Source: Sphingobium algorifonticola (lineage in GTDB: Bacteria; Pseudomonadota; Alphaproteobacteria; Sphingomonadales; Sphingomonadaceae). From it: a stretch of DNA of 64,000 nt. The stretch's first letter is position 1; every line of letters starts with the position of its first letter. Below the pieces are notes generated by a model. It saw nothing but the letters and a program-made list of their open reading frames with translations, had not been told where the DNA came from and searched no databases. A program made the position numbers and the translations under genes. Positions 35,094-45,648 of this stretch are shown here, piece by piece. The DNA lies in NCBI RefSeq assembly GCF_004005485.1, contig NZ_RZUL01000001.1, positions 868,001 to 932,000 of the forward strand. The letters are read 5' to 3'.

Positions 35094-37142
35094 ATGGCCC
35101 GCACCGATGGCAAAGCGCCCGCCAAATCGCTGTTCACAGCCGATCTGATCGTACCGGCGATCGCCGATGCTTTCCGCAAGCTCGATCCGCGGCAGTTGAT
35201 CCGCAACCCGGTGATGTTCGTCACCGCAACCGTCGCCACCCTGCTGACTGTCCTGCTCGTCATCGGGCAGGAGGGCCTGCCGATCGGCTTCAATCTTCAG
35301 TTGATCGTCTGGCTGTGGCTGACTGTCCTCTTCGGCACCTTTGCCGAGGCGCTGGCCGAAGGGCGCGGCAAGGCGCAGGCCGCGTCCTTGCGCGACACCA
35401 AGGCGGAACTGAAGGCCAAGCGCCTGCTCGCCAAGGGTGCAGGGCATGAAGCCGTGGCCGCCAGCGCGCTGCATGTCGGCGATGTCGTGCTGGTCGAAAC
35501 CGGCGATCTGATCCCGTCCGACGGCGAAGTGATCGAGGGCGTCGCGTCCGTGAACGAAGCGGCCATTACCGGGGAAAGCGCGCCCGTCATCCGGGAAGCG
35601 GGCGGCGACCGGTCCGCCGTGACGGCGGGCACCCGCGTCATATCCGACCAGATCAAGGTCCGTGTCACCGTGGAGCCGGGCCAGGGTTTCCTCGACCGCA
35701 TGATCGCGCTGGTCGAAGGCGCCGAGCGGCAGAAAACGCCCAATGAAATCGCCCTCACCATCCTGCTGGTGGGCCTCACGATCATCTTCCTGATCGCCGT
35801 CGGCACCATTCCCTTTTTCGCACGCTATGCGGGCGGCGGGATCCCCGTCGCCATTCTCGCCGCGCTGCTCATAACGCTGATCCCGACGACCATCGCTGCC
35901 TTGCTGTCCGCCATCGGCATAGCGGGGATGGACCGGCTGGTGCGCTTCAACGTGCTCGCCAAATCCGGCCGCGCGGTCGAGGCGGCGGGCGATATCGACG
36001 TGCTGCTGCTCGACAAGACCGGCACGATCACGATCGGCGACCGTCAGGCCAGCGAGTTCCGCATATTGTCGGGCATCGATCGCAACATGATGGCGACCGC
36101 CGCACTGCTCGCCAGCCTGGCCGACGAAACGCCCGAAGGCCGCTCGATCGTCACCCTGGCGCGCGAAAGCTTCGGCATCGCGACGACACAGTTGCCCAAG
36201 GGTACCGAAGTCATTCCCTTCACCGCGCAGACCCGCATTTCGGGCGTGAAGATCGGCGACAGCCTGATTCAGAAGGGCGCCGTCGATTCGATCCTGAAGG
36301 CCAATCCGGGTATCGCCGAAACCGCCGCCGCGACCGAACTGCGCCGCATCACCGACGAGATCGCCCGCGCGGGCGGCACGCCGCTCGCCGTGGCGCAGGA
36401 CGGCGTGCTGCTGGGCGCGGTGTTTCTGAAAGACATCGTGAAAGCGGGTATCCGCGAACGCTTCGCCGAGCTGCGCCGCATGGGCATCCGCACGGTGATG
36501 ATTACCGGCGACAATCCGCTGACCGCCGCCGCGATCGCCGCCGAAGCGGGCGTCGACGATTTCCTGGCGCAGGCGACGCCCGAGGACAAGCTGGCGCTGA
36601 TCCGCAAGGAACAGGCCGAAGGCCGCCTGGTCGCGATGTGCGGCGACGGGACGAACGACGCCCCTGCCCTCGCCCAGGCCGATGTCGGCGTGGCCATGAA
36701 CACGGGGACGCAGGCCGCGCGCGAAGCGGGCAACATGGTCGATCTGGACAGCGACCCCACCAAGCTGATCGAAGTGGTGGGCCTGGGCAAGCAACTGCTG
36801 ATGACGCGCGGCAGCCTCACGACCTTTTCGGTCGCCAATGACGTGGCGAAATATTTCGCGATCATCCCGGCGATGTTCACGGTGCTCTACCCCGGGCTTG
36901 GCGTGCTCAACGTGATGCGCCTCGCCAGCCCGGAAAGCGCGATCCTGTCGGCCATCATCTTCAATGCGATCATCATTCCGATGCTGGTGCCGCTGGCGCT
37001 CAAGGGGGTGAAATACACGCCCATGGAAGCCGGATCACTGCTGCGGCGCAACCTTGCGATCTATGGCCTTGGCGGCCTGATCGCGCCGTTCGTCGGCATC
37101 AAGATCATCGACCTCGCCGTCACCGGCCTCGGCCTCGCCTGA
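35094..37142 (+). CDS. kdpB: K+-transporting ATPase ATP-binding subunit KdpB
   Basis: The 682-residue P-type ATPase subunit that powers K+ uptake. Motifs are in place: TGES at about 159-162 (Ser162 is the inhibitory phosphorylation site known in E. coli), DKTGT with phosphorylated Asp at 307, and [16 protein letters not shown] in the hinge. Membrane helices flank these domains. The start is the ATG at 35094 after GGAGCC; the frame is open upstream inside kdpA but homology begins here. kdpC follows after 18 bases. Confidence 0.97.
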   Translation: MARTDGKAPAKSLFTADLIVPAIADAFRKLDPRQLIRNPVMFVTATVATLLTVLLVIGQEGLPIGFNLQLIVWLWLTVLFGTFAEALAEGRGKAQAASLRDTKAELKAKRLLAKGAGHEAVAASALHVGDVVLVETGDLIPSDGEVIEGVASVNEAAITGESAPVIREAGGDRSAVTAGTRVISDQIKVRVTVEPGQGFLDRMIALVEGAERQKTPNEIALTILLVGLTIIFLIAVGTIPFFARYAGGGIPVAILAALLITLIPTTIAALLSAIGIAGMDRLVRFNVLAKSGRAVEAAGDIDVLLLDKTGTITIGDRQASEFRILSGIDRNMMATAALLASLADETPEGRSIVTLARESFGIATTQLPKGTEVIPFTAQTRISGVKIGDSLIQKGAVDSILKANPGIAETAAATELRRITDEIARAGGTPLAVAQDGVLLGAVFLKDIVKAGIRERFAELRRMGIRTVMITGDNPLTAAAIAAEAGVDDFLAQATPEDKLALIRKEQAEGRLVAMCGDGTNDAPALAQADVGVAMNTGTQAAREAGNMVDLDSDPTKLIEVVGLGKQLLMTRGSLTTFSVANDVAKYFAIIPAMFTVLYPGLGVLNVMRLASPESAILSAIIFNAIIIPMLVPLALKGVKYTPMEAGSLLRRNLAIYGLGGLIAPFVGIKIIDLAVTGLGLA

Positions 37143-37160
37143 GCGATCGAAGGACAAATC

Positions 37161-37751
37161 ATGCTGAACCACCTCACCTCCGCCCTGCGCCCCGCGATCG
37201 TCATGACGATCCTCTTCGCCCTGTTGCTGGGCCTTGCCTATCCCGCCGCGATTACCGGCATCGGGCAGGCGCTGTTCCCTGCGCAGGCCAACGGCAGCCT
37301 GATCCGCGATGGCGGGCGTATCGTCGGGTCCGAGCTGCTGGCGCAGGGTTTCGCGCAGCCCAGCTATTTCCATCCCCGTCCCTCCGCTGCAGGCAAAGGC
37401 TATGACGCGCTGGCGTCGGCCGGTTCCAACCTGGGCCCGGCCAGCGCCGCGCTGAAGGATCGGGTGGATGCCGACGTGACGGCGATCCGTGCCGAAGGTG
37501 TTACCGGGCCGATTCCCGCGGACATGGTGACTGCCTCCGGCTCCGGTCTCGATCCGCACATCTCCCCTGCCAATGCGCAGGCGCAGGTCGCGCGCGTCGC
37601 GCAGGCGCGCGGGATCGATGCCGCCCGTATTCGTGCGCTGGTCGATGGCGCGGTCGAAAAACCGTTGCTCGGTTTTCTGGGCGAGCCGCGTGTCAACGTT
37701 CTGCTGCTCAATAGACAGCTTGACCGGATCGGGACTACACCGGCACGGTGA
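37161..37751 (+). CDS. kdpC: K+-transporting ATPase subunit KdpC
   Basis: A 196-residue protein with one N-terminal membrane span ([20 protein letters not shown]) and a periplasmic domain. The conserved [19 protein letters not shown] segment and the [11 protein letters not shown] motif identify KdpC, the subunit that associates with KdpB and raises its ATP affinity. Full length. Its stop overlaps the kdpD GTG start by four bases. Confidence 0.95.
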   Translation: MLNHLTSALRPAIVMTILFALLLGLAYPAAITGIGQALFPAQANGSLIRDGGRIVGSELLAQGFAQPSYFHPRPSAAGKGYDALASAGSNLGPASAALKDRVDADVTAIRAEGVTGPIPADMVTASGSGLDPHISPANAQAQVARVAQARGIDAARIRALVDGAVEKPLLGFLGEPRVNVLLLNRQLDRIGTTPAR

Positions 37752-40420
37752 ACGACAGCCCTCGTCCCGATCCCGATGCCCTGCTGCGCGCCGCAGCGCA
37801 GGAATCGCGCGGCAAGCTCAAGATATTTCTGGGTGCCGCGCCGGGTGTCGGCAAGACTTACGAAATGCTGTCCGAAGGGCGCGCGCGACAGGCGGCGGGG
37901 GTCGATGTGGTCGTCGGTGTGGTCGAAACGCATGGGCGGAAAGAAACAGCCGCGCTGATCGCGGGGCTCGAAGTACTGCCCCGCGCCCCCGTCGACTATG
38001 AAGGGCGCGTCCTTCAGGAAATGGATCTCGACGGGCTGCTGGCCCGCGCGCCTGCCCTGGCGCTGGTCGATGAACTGGCCCACAGCAATGCGGCGGGCAG
38101 CCGCCATCCCAAACGCTATCAGGATGTCGAGGAACTGCTGGCGGCGGGCATCGACGTCTATTCCACGCTCAATATCCAGCATGTCGAAAGTCTGAACGAT
38201 GTCGTTGCGTCGTTCACGCGCGTGCGGGTGCGCGAAACGGTGCCCGACAGCATTATCGAAATGGCCGACATCGAAGTCGTCGATATCCCTCCCGACGAGC
38301 TGATCGAACGGCTGCGCGACGGCAAGGTCTATGTGCCGGAAGAAGCCACGCGTGCGCTCCAGCATTTCTTTTCCAAATCGAACCTGTCCGCCCTGCGTGA
38401 ACTGGCGCTGCGCCGCGCGGCGCAGGCGGTCGATCAGCAGATGCTCGATCATGTCCGCGCGCTCGGCCAGGGCGGCACATGGGCGGCCAGCGAGCGGATC
38501 GTCGTGGCGGTCAGCGAACAGCCCGGTGCGGACGGCCTTGTCCGCGCGACCAAGCGGATTGCCGATGCGATGCGCGCACCGTGGACGGCGCTCTATGTCG
38601 AAACGCCACGCAGCGCGAGCTTCGGCGAGGACGCGCACCGGTCTCTGGCGGCCGCGCTCAACCTCGCGATGCAACTGGGCGGCGATGTTGCCACCGTGCC
38701 CGCTGCCGATGTGGTGAGCGGCATCAAGAGCTTCGTCACGGACGCGCGCGCGACCCAGCTTGTCGTCGGCAAGTCGAACCGCTCGCGCCTGTTCGAGCTA
38801 CGCCACGGATCGGTCGTCGATCAACTGGTGCGCGAGACGCCGGGCGTCGCGGTCCATGTTCTGCCGATGGAGGGCGGCGTAGCCCCGGCACCCCGGACGA
38901 GCCGCAAACGTGTCGCGGCGGGCAGCTGGGGCCCGCCCGCCGCCTATGTCTGGACGCTCGTGATGGTCGCAGTGGTGACGGCGCTCGGCTCGACGCTGTT
39001 CCACATTCTCGATCTGGGCAATGTCTCGCTGCTCTATCTGTTGCCGGTGATGGCCGCCGCCAGCGTCTTCGGGTTGCGCGCGGGCTTGTTCGCGGGCGTC
39101 GCATCCAGCCTTGCTTATAATTTCTTCTTCCTGCCGCCCACCGGTACACTGACGGTCAACAATCCGGAGAATATCATCTCGATCTTCGTACTGATCGGGG
39201 TTGCGACCGTGACGAGCCAGTTGACGGCGCGCGTGCGGGTGCAGGCGGACCTGGCCGCAGCGAGCGCGCGCACCAACGCCACGCTGGCCGGTTTCCTGCG
39301 CCGCCTGACCAGCCTGGGCGAGGCGGACGGGCTGGCGCAGGCGATCTGTGAGGAAGTCGGGCGGCTGTTCGCGCTGCGCACCGTGCTGGTGACGCAGGGA
39401 CCGGGCGGGCTGGAAATCACTGGCACCAATTCACCCGGTGTCCGATTGGAAACGATGGAGCTGGCCTCCGCACAATGGGCGCTGGACCATGGCCAGCCGG
39501 CCGGACGCGGATCGGGCACGCTGACCGCCTCCGACTGGCTGTTCCGGCCACTGGTGGCGGGCGAACGGACGCTGGCGGTGCTGGGGCTGGCACGCGACGA
39601 TGGCGGCGATCCCGTCCGCTCGGACCAGTTGCCGCTGCTGATGGGTCTGCTCGACCAGTCGGCCGTCGCGCTTGAGCGGTTGCGACTGGGGGAGGAAATG
39701 CGGGACATAGAAACGGTGCGCGAGCGGGACCGGCTGCGCGCCGCGCTGCTCTCCTCGGTCGGGCATGACCTGCGTACGCCGCTGACCGCCATCGTCGGCG
39801 CGGCGGAAGCGCTGGAAAATGGCGCGACGCCCGAACTGGTCGCGACCATCCGCGGCGAGGCCGAACGCCTGCGCCGCTTTGTCGCCAATCTGCTCGACAT
39901 GGCACGGGTGGAGGCAGGCGCGCTGCAACTGGCGCTCGACCCGACCGACCTGACCGACGCGGTGGCCGCCGCCGTGCAGGATACACGGCAGGTGCTGGGC
40001 GACCGCCCGATCACGCTGGACGTGTCCCCCGCCCTGCCCCTCGTCCGGCTCGATCCGCGTCTTTTCCACCATTGCCTCATCAACCTGCTCGACAATGCGG
40101 GGCGATACGGCAAGCCGGGTACGCCGATCCTGGTCAAAGCCGAACGCGAAGCCGACGGCCTCAAGCTGTCCATTCTCGACGAAGGCCCCGGCTTGCGCCC
40201 GGGCAGCGAAGCCGCCGTGTTCGATACCTTCCGCCGCATCGAAGGATCGGACCGCACGCCAGGCGGCACCGGGCTTGGTCTTGCCATCGTCAAGGGCTTT
40301 GCCGAGGCGATGGGGGCATCGGTCGGTGCCGCGAATCGGGCCGATGGCTCCGGGGCATGCTTTACCCTGCGTTTTCCCGACGCCATGCTGGTGCGGGCGA
40401 TGGAGGAGAGCGAAGCATGA
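37748..40420 (+). CDS. kdpD: K+-sensing histidine kinase KdpD
   Basis: A complete 890-residue sensor kinase. Domain order: cytoplasmic KdpD domain with Walker [10 protein letters not shown] (29-37) and the [20 protein letters not shown] segment; a universal-stress-protein-like domain (about 250-370); a DUF4118 region with four membrane helices (about 400-500) including the [10 protein letters not shown] and FFFLPPTGT stretches; a GAF-like domain (about 520-640); HisKA with [14 protein letters not shown] holding the phosphorylated His; and an HATPase domain with GPGLRPG and GTGLGL boxes. It autophosphorylates under K+ limitation or osmotic stress and passes phosphate to KdpE. The GTG start overlaps the kdpC stop (GTGA), and the stop overlaps kdpE (ATGA), so all three are translationally coupled. 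Confidence 0.96.
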   Translation: MNDSPRPDPDALLRAAAQESRGKLKIFLGAAPGVGKTYEMLSEGRARQAAGVDVVVGVVETHGRKETAALIAGLEVLPRAPVDYEGRVLQEMDLDGLLARAPALALVDELAHSNAAGSRHPKRYQDVEELLAAGIDVYSTLNIQHVESLNDVVASFTRVRVRETVPDSIIEMADIEVVDIPPDELIERLRDGKVYVPEEATRALQHFFSKSNLSALRELALRRAAQAVDQQMLDHVRALGQGGTWAASERIVVAVSEQPGADGLVRATKRIADAMRAPWTALYVETPRSASFGEDAHRSLAAALNLAMQLGGDVATVPAADVVSGIKSFVTDARATQLVVGKSNRSRLFELRHGSVVDQLVRETPGVAVHVLPMEGGVAPAPRTSRKRVAAGSWGPPAAYVWTLVMVAVVTALGSTLFHILDLGNVSLLYLLPVMAAASVFGLRAGLFAGVASSLAYNFFFLPPTGTLTVNNPENIISIFVLIGVATVTSQLTARVRVQADLAAASARTNATLAGFLRRLTSLGEADGLAQAICEEVGRLFALRTVLVTQGPGGLEITGTNSPGVRLETMELASAQWALDHGQPAGRGSGTLTASDWLFRPLVAGERTLAVLGLARDDGGDPVRSDQLPLLMGLLDQSAVALERLRLGEEMRDIETVRERDRLRAALLSSVGHDLRTPLTAIVGAAEALENGATPELVATIRGEAERLRRFVANLLDMARVEAGALQLALDPTDLTDAVAAAVQDTRQVLGDRPITLDVSPALPLVRLDPRLFHHCLINLLDNAGRYGKPGTPILVKAEREADGLKLSILDEGPGLRPGSEAAVFDTFRRIEGSDRTPGGTGLGLAIVKGFAEAMGASVGAANRADGSGACFTLRFPDAMLVRAMEESEA

Positions 40421-41109
40421 GCCGCCCCGTGACCATGCCGCTGGTCCTGGTGGTCGATGACGAAGCGCCGATCCGTCGCCTGTGCCGCGCCATGCTGCAT
40501 CGCGCGGACTATCGCGTCGCCGAGGCAGGCACCGCCGCGGAGGCGATGACCATGGTCGCGGCCGAGCATCCCGATCTCGTCCTGCTCGACCTTGGCCTGC
40601 CCGATCGTGACGGGCTGGAGCTGGTGCCGCTGCTGAAAAAGCAGGGTGCCGCCGTGGTGATCGTTTCCGCGCGCGAGGCGACCGAGGAGAAAGTCGCCGC
40701 GCTCGATCTGGGGGCGGACGACTATGTGACCAAGCCGTTCGACAGCGAGGAATTGCGCGCGCGGGTCCGCGTCGCCTTGCGGCATCGCATATCCGGCGGC
40801 GCGGCGAGCGGGCCGGTGGCGATCGGGGCAGTGACGATCGATCTCGACCGGCATCGCGTGACCCTGGCCGACGTGGACGTCCATCTGACGCGCAAGGAGT
40901 TTGCGATACTGGCCCTGCTGGCGGCGGCACCCGGCCGCGTGCTGACGCATCAGCATCTGCTGCGCACGGTATGGCCGGACGCTTATGATCCGCCGGTCGA
41001 ATATCTGCGCCTTGTCGTCCGCAATCTGCGGCAGAAGCTGGAGCAGGACCCGGCAAAGCCGACGCTTATCATCAACGAACTGGGCGTTGGCTATCGCCTG
41101 GCAGGCTGA
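40417..41109 (+). CDS. kdpE: Response regulator KdpE (OmpR family)
   Basis: A 230-residue regulator: a receiver domain with acidic pocket D14/D15 and phosphorylated Asp at about 58 (LVLLDLGLPDRDG), Lys in TKPFD, then a winged-helix DNA-binding domain ending LIINELGVGYRL. It activates the kdp promoter after phosphorylation by KdpD. Coupling to kdpD by ATGA overlap supports the start. The operon order F-A-B-C-D-E is complete. Confidence 0.95.
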   Translation: MSRPVTMPLVLVVDDEAPIRRLCRAMLHRADYRVAEAGTAAEAMTMVAAEHPDLVLLDLGLPDRDGLELVPLLKKQGAAVVIVSAREATEEKVAALDLGADDYVTKPFDSEELRARVRVALRHRISGGAASGPVAIGAVTIDLDRHRVTLADVDVHLTRKEFAILALLAAAPGRVLTHQHLLRTVWPDAYDPPVEYLRLVVRNLRQKLEQDPAKPTLIINELGVGYRLAG

Positions 41110-41200
41110 AGCCGTTGCAGCGCGCGCACTTGTCCCACCGCAAATATCATCCCCGATTCGCCGTCACCGCCATTGAGCCGCGCGGATATGCGTCTAAGGA

Positions 41201-42457
41201 ATGCAATCCGTTGCATCGTCAGAAAGATTGCCATCCATGCTCTCCCCTGCGTCACCGATCGCGCCTGCAAGCGGACCGGCCCGTCACATCGGGCTGGTGC
41301 TGTTCGCGCTGGCGATGGGGGGCTTTGCAATAGGCACCGCGGAGTTCGCGGCGATGAGCCTTATTCCCTATTTTGCGTCCGATCTTGGCGTGGATGCACC
41401 GACCGCCGGGCATGTCATCAGCGCCTATGCGCTGGGCGTGGTCGTCGGCGCGCCGATCCTCGCCATTCTGGGCGCGCGACAATCGCGCCGCACCTTGCTG
41501 ATCGGTCTGATGGCGTGGTTTGCCGTCGCCAACGCCATCAGCGCGCTGGCACCCGGCTATGGCTGGCTGCTGGTCTTCCGCTTCCTGAGCGGGGTGCCGC
41601 ACGGCGCCTATTTCGGCGTCGCCGCGCTGGTCGCGGCGGGCCTTGTGCCGCACAACCGCCGGACTCAGGCGGTGTCACGGGTCATGGCGGGGCTGACGGT
41701 GGCGACCGTCGTCGGCGTTCCGGCCGCCAATCTGCTGGGCCAGTGGTTCGGTTGGCGGGCGGGCTTTGCCATCGTGGCGGGGCTGGCGCTGGTTACGGTC
41801 GCGCTGGTATGGGCGCTGGCACCGCACGACAGGCCGGATCCCGACGCAAGCCCGCTGCGCGAACTGGGGGCGCTGAAGCGGCGGCAGGTGTGGCTGACCC
41901 TCGCCACCGGCGCGATCGGCTTCGGCGGCATCTTCGCCTTGTTCACCTATATCGCGTCGACGATGCTGGAGGTGACCGGTGCGACCCCGGCGCAGGTGCC
42001 GGTGGTGCTGCTCATCATCGGCATCGGCATGAACATCGGCAATCTGGGCGGGGCCTGGGCGGCGGACAAGGCGATGCTGCCAACGGGCTTTGGCCTCATG
42101 CTCTGGACCGCACTGGCGCTCGCCGCCTTTCCCTTTGCGGCGGGCAATCTGGTGGCGCTTTCGGTCGTCGGCTTTCTGGTCGGGATTGGCAGTGGATTCG
42201 GGGTCGTGCTCCAGACGCGGCTGATGGACGTGGCGGGCGATGCGCAGACGCTCGCCGCATCGCTGCACCACAGCGCCTTCAACGTCGCCAATGCGCTTGG
42301 TCCGTGGCTGGGCGGTCTGGCGATAGCGGCAGGCTATGGCTGGACATCGGTCGGCTGGGTCGGCGCGGCGCTCGCATTGGGCGGCATCGCGATTTTCGCC
42401 ATCGCCGTAGCCGACCAACGGCTGACGCAAAGGCGACGACAGCCCCTGCTGGCCTGA
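41201..42457 (+). CDS. MFS exporter, DHA1 family
   Basis: A 418-residue major facilitator with 12 predicted membrane helices. The pattern FALAMGGFAIGTAEFAAMSL and the GARQSRRTLL loop, then RFLSGVPHGAYFGVAALVAA, belong to the YdhP/AraJ/NepI-like drug:H+ antiporter branch, which exports sugars, nucleosides or drugs. The substrate is unknown. Translation may start at the ATG at 41237, which would remove 12 residues that look unlike the family; neither start has a strong Shine-Dalgarno. It stands alone, 91 bases after kdpE and 71 bases before the amidohydrolase. Confidence 0.87.
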   Translation: MQSVASSERLPSMLSPASPIAPASGPARHIGLVLFALAMGGFAIGTAEFAAMSLIPYFASDLGVDAPTAGHVISAYALGVVVGAPILAILGARQSRRTLLIGLMAWFAVANAISALAPGYGWLLVFRFLSGVPHGAYFGVAALVAAGLVPHNRRTQAVSRVMAGLTVATVVGVPAANLLGQWFGWRAGFAIVAGLALVTVALVWALAPHDRPDPDASPLRELGALKRRQVWLTLATGAIGFGGIFALFTYIASTMLEVTGATPAQVPVVLLIIGIGMNIGNLGGAWAADKAMLPTGFGLMLWTALALAAFPFAAGNLVALSVVGFLVGIGSGFGVVLQTRLMDVAGDAQTLAASLHHSAFNVANALGPWLGGLAIAAGYGWTSVGWVGAALALGGIAIFAIAVADQRLTQRRRQPLLA

Positions 42458-42528
42458 CAAGACCCTTTGCAGGCGATCCAGCCTCCGTTATGGCTTGGAA
42501 AGAACAGCATTTATGGGGGAGTGATCAT

Positions 42529-43842
42529 ATGGCACCGCGTTTCTGGATGACGGGGCTGGCGGCGCTTGCCGCAGCAGGGGCCGTTGCGGCCCAGCCCGCT
42601 ACGTCCGCAGCCGACAGCGGTACGCGCTTTATCCAGGCGGGGCGTCTGCTGGCCGATCCTTCGACCGGCCGCGTCGAGCGCGACAAGACGCTGGTGGTGC
42701 GCGACGGCAAGGTCGCGGAAATCCGCGATGGCTTCGTTGGCGAAGGCGAAGGCACGATCGTCGATTTGCGCAACGCCTTCGTGCTGCCCGGCCTTATCGA
42801 CAGTCATGTCCATCTGACGGGACAGCAGAACGCCAATGCGCGGCTGGACGAGGTGACGCAATCGTCCGCCGATCAGGCAATGATCGGCGCGGGCTACGCA
42901 CGCAAGACATTGCTCGCAGGCTTTACCACCGTCGCAGATCTGGGCGCGGAGAACAGCGCGATCTTTGCCCTGCGCGACGCGGTGAAGCGCGGCGATGTGG
43001 TAGGGCCGCGGATTATCGCCTCGGGATCGGCCGTGTCCGTCCACGGCGGACATGGCGATGCCAATGGCTTCCGCAGCGATATCCTGCATCTGCTTTCGCC
43101 CGAAAGCGTGTGTTCCGGGGCGGATGACTGCATGCGCGCAGTGCGCTTGCAGGTGCGCAGCGGTGCCGACATCATCAAGATTACCGCGACCGGGGGCGTC
43201 CTGTCGAACACGGCGGCTGGCCTGGCGCAGCAATTCAGCGACGACGAGCTGGCGGTGATTGTCCAGGCGGCTCACCGTATGGGGCGGCAGGTGACGGCGC
43301 ATGCCCATGGCGTCGACGGGATCAATGCCTTTCTGAAAGCAGGCGGCGATTCGATCGAGCATGGGACTTATCTCGACGCCGAATCGATCCGCCTGTTCAA
43401 ACGCCCTGGCACCTATCTGGTCCCCACTTTGCTGGCGGGCGACTATGTGGCGCGAATCGCCGCAAGCCCGGGCAATTTCTTCACCCCAGCACAGACGGCC
43501 AAGGCGCTGGACGCCGGGCCGAAGATGCTCGACATGGCACGCCGCGCCCATGCTGGCGGCGTTCGCATCGCCTTTGGCACCGATACCGGCGTATCCGCGC
43601 ATGGCGACAATGCGAAGGAGTTCGCATTGCTGGTCAAGGCCGGGATGACGCCGCTCGAGGCGATCCAGTCGGCCACGGTTGCAGCGGCAAACCATCTGAA
43701 GATCGACACTCAGGCCGGCCGGATCACGCCGGGTATGCCGGCCGACATCATCGCCGTATCAGGCGATCCGCTGGCCGATGTGACCGTGCTGGAAAAGATG
43801 CGTTTCGTGATGAAGGGCGGCGCGGTCTATCGCACCGAGTGA
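42529..43842 (+). CDS. Exported metal-dependent amidohydrolase
   Basis: A 437-residue member of the amidohydrolase superfamily, in the imidazolonepropionase/Xaa-Pro-dipeptidase-like branch. A signal peptide (residues 1-22, ending AVAAQP) precedes the barrel. Metal-binding motifs visible are HVH in GLIDSHVHLTG, IIKITATGGV (candidate carboxylated Lys), HAHG, SIEHGTY and the Asp in GTDTGV. Related proteins hydrolyse peptides or cyclic amides outside the cytoplasm. The start at 42529 is supported by a GGGGGAG Shine-Dalgarno; the upstream open frame reads through the MFS gene and is not coding. Confidence 0.88.
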   Translation: MAPRFWMTGLAALAAAGAVAAQPATSAADSGTRFIQAGRLLADPSTGRVERDKTLVVRDGKVAEIRDGFVGEGEGTIVDLRNAFVLPGLIDSHVHLTGQQNANARLDEVTQSSADQAMIGAGYARKTLLAGFTTVADLGAENSAIFALRDAVKRGDVVGPRIIASGSAVSVHGGHGDANGFRSDILHLLSPESVCSGADDCMRAVRLQVRSGADIIKITATGGVLSNTAAGLAQQFSDDELAVIVQAAHRMGRQVTAHAHGVDGINAFLKAGGDSIEHGTYLDAESIRLFKRPGTYLVPTLLAGDYVARIAASPGNFFTPAQTAKALDAGPKMLDMARRAHAGGVRIAFGTDTGVSAHGDNAKEFALLVKAGMTPLEAIQSATVAAANHLKIDTQAGRITPGMPADIIAVSGDPLADVTVLEKMRFVMKGGAVYRTE

Positions 43843-43881
43843 CGCTGACGGGGATCAGGGGGCCGGGATCAGGGGCGCGGA

Positions 43882-44274
43882 TCAGGCTGGAGGGGGCTGA
43901 AGACCGATAGCCTGCAACAGGGCCGCCTGGACCAGCATCACACCCAGCCAGTGACCGCAATCGACGAAGGCCAGCCGAAGCGGCAGCCTGCGATGAAGAT
44001 GCGTGGCAAACAAGGTGGGCACGACGAAGCCGATCCAGATCACGAAGGCGCTTGCGAGCGCCATCGTCCAGGGTGTTGCCTGACGCGGCGCGAGGATCAG
44101 CGCCCCTGCCAATATCGCCGCCAGCCAGAATTCGGCAACGAACGCCAAAGGCAGTATGGACAGGCGCGGACGCGCCGCTGGGCCGCCGGCGATGCCGTAC
44201 CAGATCATGCCGAATACCAGGCCTGCCAGCGTCGCCAGCCCGATGGGCACCGCGTTGAGCAGAATATAGATCAT
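43882..44274 (-). CDS. DUF1761 membrane protein
   Basis: A 130-residue protein with four hydrophobic segments. The motifs LVFGMIWYG near the N-terminus and AFVIWIGFVVPTLF in the third helix are diagnostic of DUF1761, a family of small inner-membrane proteins of unknown function. It is convergent with the amidohydrolase and follows the two small genes upstream on the same strand with a 15-base gap, so it may be the last gene of that unit. Confidence 0.85.
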   Translation of the reverse strand: MIYILLNAVPIGLATLAGLVFGMIWYGIAGGPAARPRLSILPLAFVAEFWLAAILAGALILAPRQATPWTMALASAFVIWIGFVVPTLFATHLHRRLPLRLAFVDCGHWLGVMLVQAALLQAIGLQPPPA

Positions 44275-44289
44275 CCGGTCCCTTTCCGG

Positions 44290-44433
44290 TCAGTCGCCGG
44301 TTCGGCGCGGTATCTTGTTGGGCAGCGCCTTACCCTTCGTGCGGCGCGAAGGCACCTGCACGGGATTGCGCTTTTTCCAGGCCGCCCAGGTCATGGGGCC
44401 TTCGGGCGTGTCGATGATCGCATCATCATTCAT
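44290..44433 (-). CDS. Small conserved protein, 47 aa
   Basis: Begins MNDDAIIDTPEGPMTWAAWK and ends with a very basic tail rich in Lys, Arg and Pro. The ATG overlaps the stop of the upstream 85-aa gene (ATGA), evidence for translational coupling and for a real gene. The acidic N-half/basic C-half and central WAAWKKRNP are distinctive. No domain name recognised; function unknown. Confidence 0.65.
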   Translation of the reverse strand: MNDDAIIDTPEGPMTWAAWKKRNPVQVPSRRTKGKALPNKIPRRTGD

Positions 44434-44687
44434 ACGTCCTGCACCAATGCGGCATCCATCATCACCGTCCAGATGGCATCGACCGTGATACGGTCGGCCT
44501 GCGCCACATGGTCACCGCCTGCCTCGCACATGGAATCGGTAGGATCGCGCAGGGACAGCAATGCTGCCCGCGCATTAGCCCGATACAGTCGGCGCAGCAG
44601 TTCCGCGTCAGGATCGTCCCACGACCATTCCGGGGCGGTTTGCGCGTGCATCGCGCGCGCGGCGTTTTCGATCGGAGTCATGCGCAC
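44430..44687 (-). CDS. Conserved hypothetical protein, 85 aa
   Basis: A soluble, Ala-rich helical protein starting MRMTPIENAARAMHAQTAPE with LLRRLYRANARAALLSLRDP in the middle. No signal peptide or membrane span. It is coupled to the 47-aa gene downstream by a four-base overlap, and DUF1761 follows. The function is unknown. Codon use matches the neighbours. Confidence 0.65.
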   Translation of the reverse strand: MRMTPIENAARAMHAQTAPEWSWDDPDAELLRRLYRANARAALLSLRDPTDSMCEAGGDHVAQADRITVDAIWTVMMDAALVQDV

Positions 44688-44733
44688 GGCACTAGCATGG
44701 CTATCCGGCCAGGCTTAGTACAAACTGTCGTTA

Positions 44734-45648
44734 TCAGACGCCGTTCGGTGCCTTGCCGCCGAAATAGTCGGGGCGACCCGCCGGCCAAACCGCGCCGTTC
44801 TGCGCCTGCCCTCCGTCGATCACCAGCAGGTCGCCGGTGATGAACTTGCCCGACGGTGCCATAAGGTAGACGACTGCCTCCGCCACGTCCCACACATCGC
44901 CCCGGCGCTTCATCGGATTGGCATCGTGAAACCGCGCCAGCGCCTCTTCGGGGTAGACATGGAAGCCTTCGCTTTCGATGACGCCCGGCGCGACACAGTT
45001 AACGCGGATGTTATGCGGTGCCCATTCGGTCGCCAGGGTCTTGCTCAGATAAATGACGCCAGCGCGCGCCGCGCAGGTATGCGCCGCCTGCGGCATGCCG
45101 CGCTCCACATTGGCAACGACGCTGACGATGTTGCCGCCGCTGCCCGCTTCGCGCCACCGCTGCGCGGCGGCCTGCATCATCCACCATGTGCCGTTGAGAT
45201 TGAGATCGATGACTGACATCCAGCCCTTGCGCGAAAAATCGATCGCATCCTGCGGAAACTGTCCGCCGGCGTTGTTGACCAGATGATCGAGACGCCCGTA
45301 GTCGGTATAGATGCGGTCGAACAGCGCATCGACCTCTTCGGGTTCCCGGATCGACATCGACACCGGAAGCGGGCGTTTGCCGACATGCCGTTCAATCGCG
45401 TCCGCCGTTGTCTCCAGCTTTTCCGCGCGTCGCCCGCAAATGATGACATCCGCCCCCAGACGCGCCGCCAGAAACGCAAGACCCTTGCCAATGCCCGATC
45501 CGCCGCCGCTGATCAGCACCACCTGACCCGCGAGCAGATCCTCACGGTAGACCGTTGGCATCGCTGCCAGTTCCGATTCGGTGAAACCGAACTTGGGGCG
45601 CGGCGCGCCGGCCTGCTCGAAATTGGCCATGTCGGGCACCTCGTTCAT
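44734..45648 (-). CDS. SDR-family oxidoreductase, 2,4-dienoyl-CoA-reductase-like
   Basis: A 304-residue short-chain dehydrogenase. The NAD(P)-binding GGGSGIGKGLA motif, an arginine-bearing GRRAEK after the second strand (suggesting NADPH) and HLVNNAGGQFP are present. The classical catalytic YxxxK is replaced at the expected place by HTCAARAGV. This pattern is seen in the peroxisomal/bacterial 2,4-dienoyl-CoA reductase group, whose mechanism does not use that Tyr. The C-terminus ITGDLLVIDGGQ is typical. The ATG at 45648 overlaps the stop of the Rieske oxygenase gene (ATGA), so the two are co-translated and probably act in one oxidative pathway. Whether the substrate is a CoA ester or a ring cis-diol cannot be told. 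Confidence 0.82.
   Translation of the reverse strand: MNEVPDMANFEQAGAPRPKFGFTESELAAMPTVYREDLLAGQVVLISGGGSGIGKGLAFLAARLGADVIICGRRAEKLETTADAIERHVGKRPLPVSMSIREPEEVDALFDRIYTDYGRLDHLVNNAGGQFPQDAIDFSRKGWMSVIDLNLNGTWWMMQAAAQRWREAGSGGNIVSVVANVERGMPQAAHTCAARAGVIYLSKTLATEWAPHNIRVNCVAPGVIESEGFHVYPEEALARFHDANPMKRRGDVWDVAEAVVYLMAPSGKFITGDLLVIDGGQAQNGAVWPAGRPDYFGGKAPNGV

Noticed and set aside
33361..40956. Long minus-strand frames opposite kdpA, kdpB and kdpD
   Set aside because: The plus strand carries full-length kdp genes with all catalytic motifs; the opposite frames are His/Arg/Gly-rich shadows.
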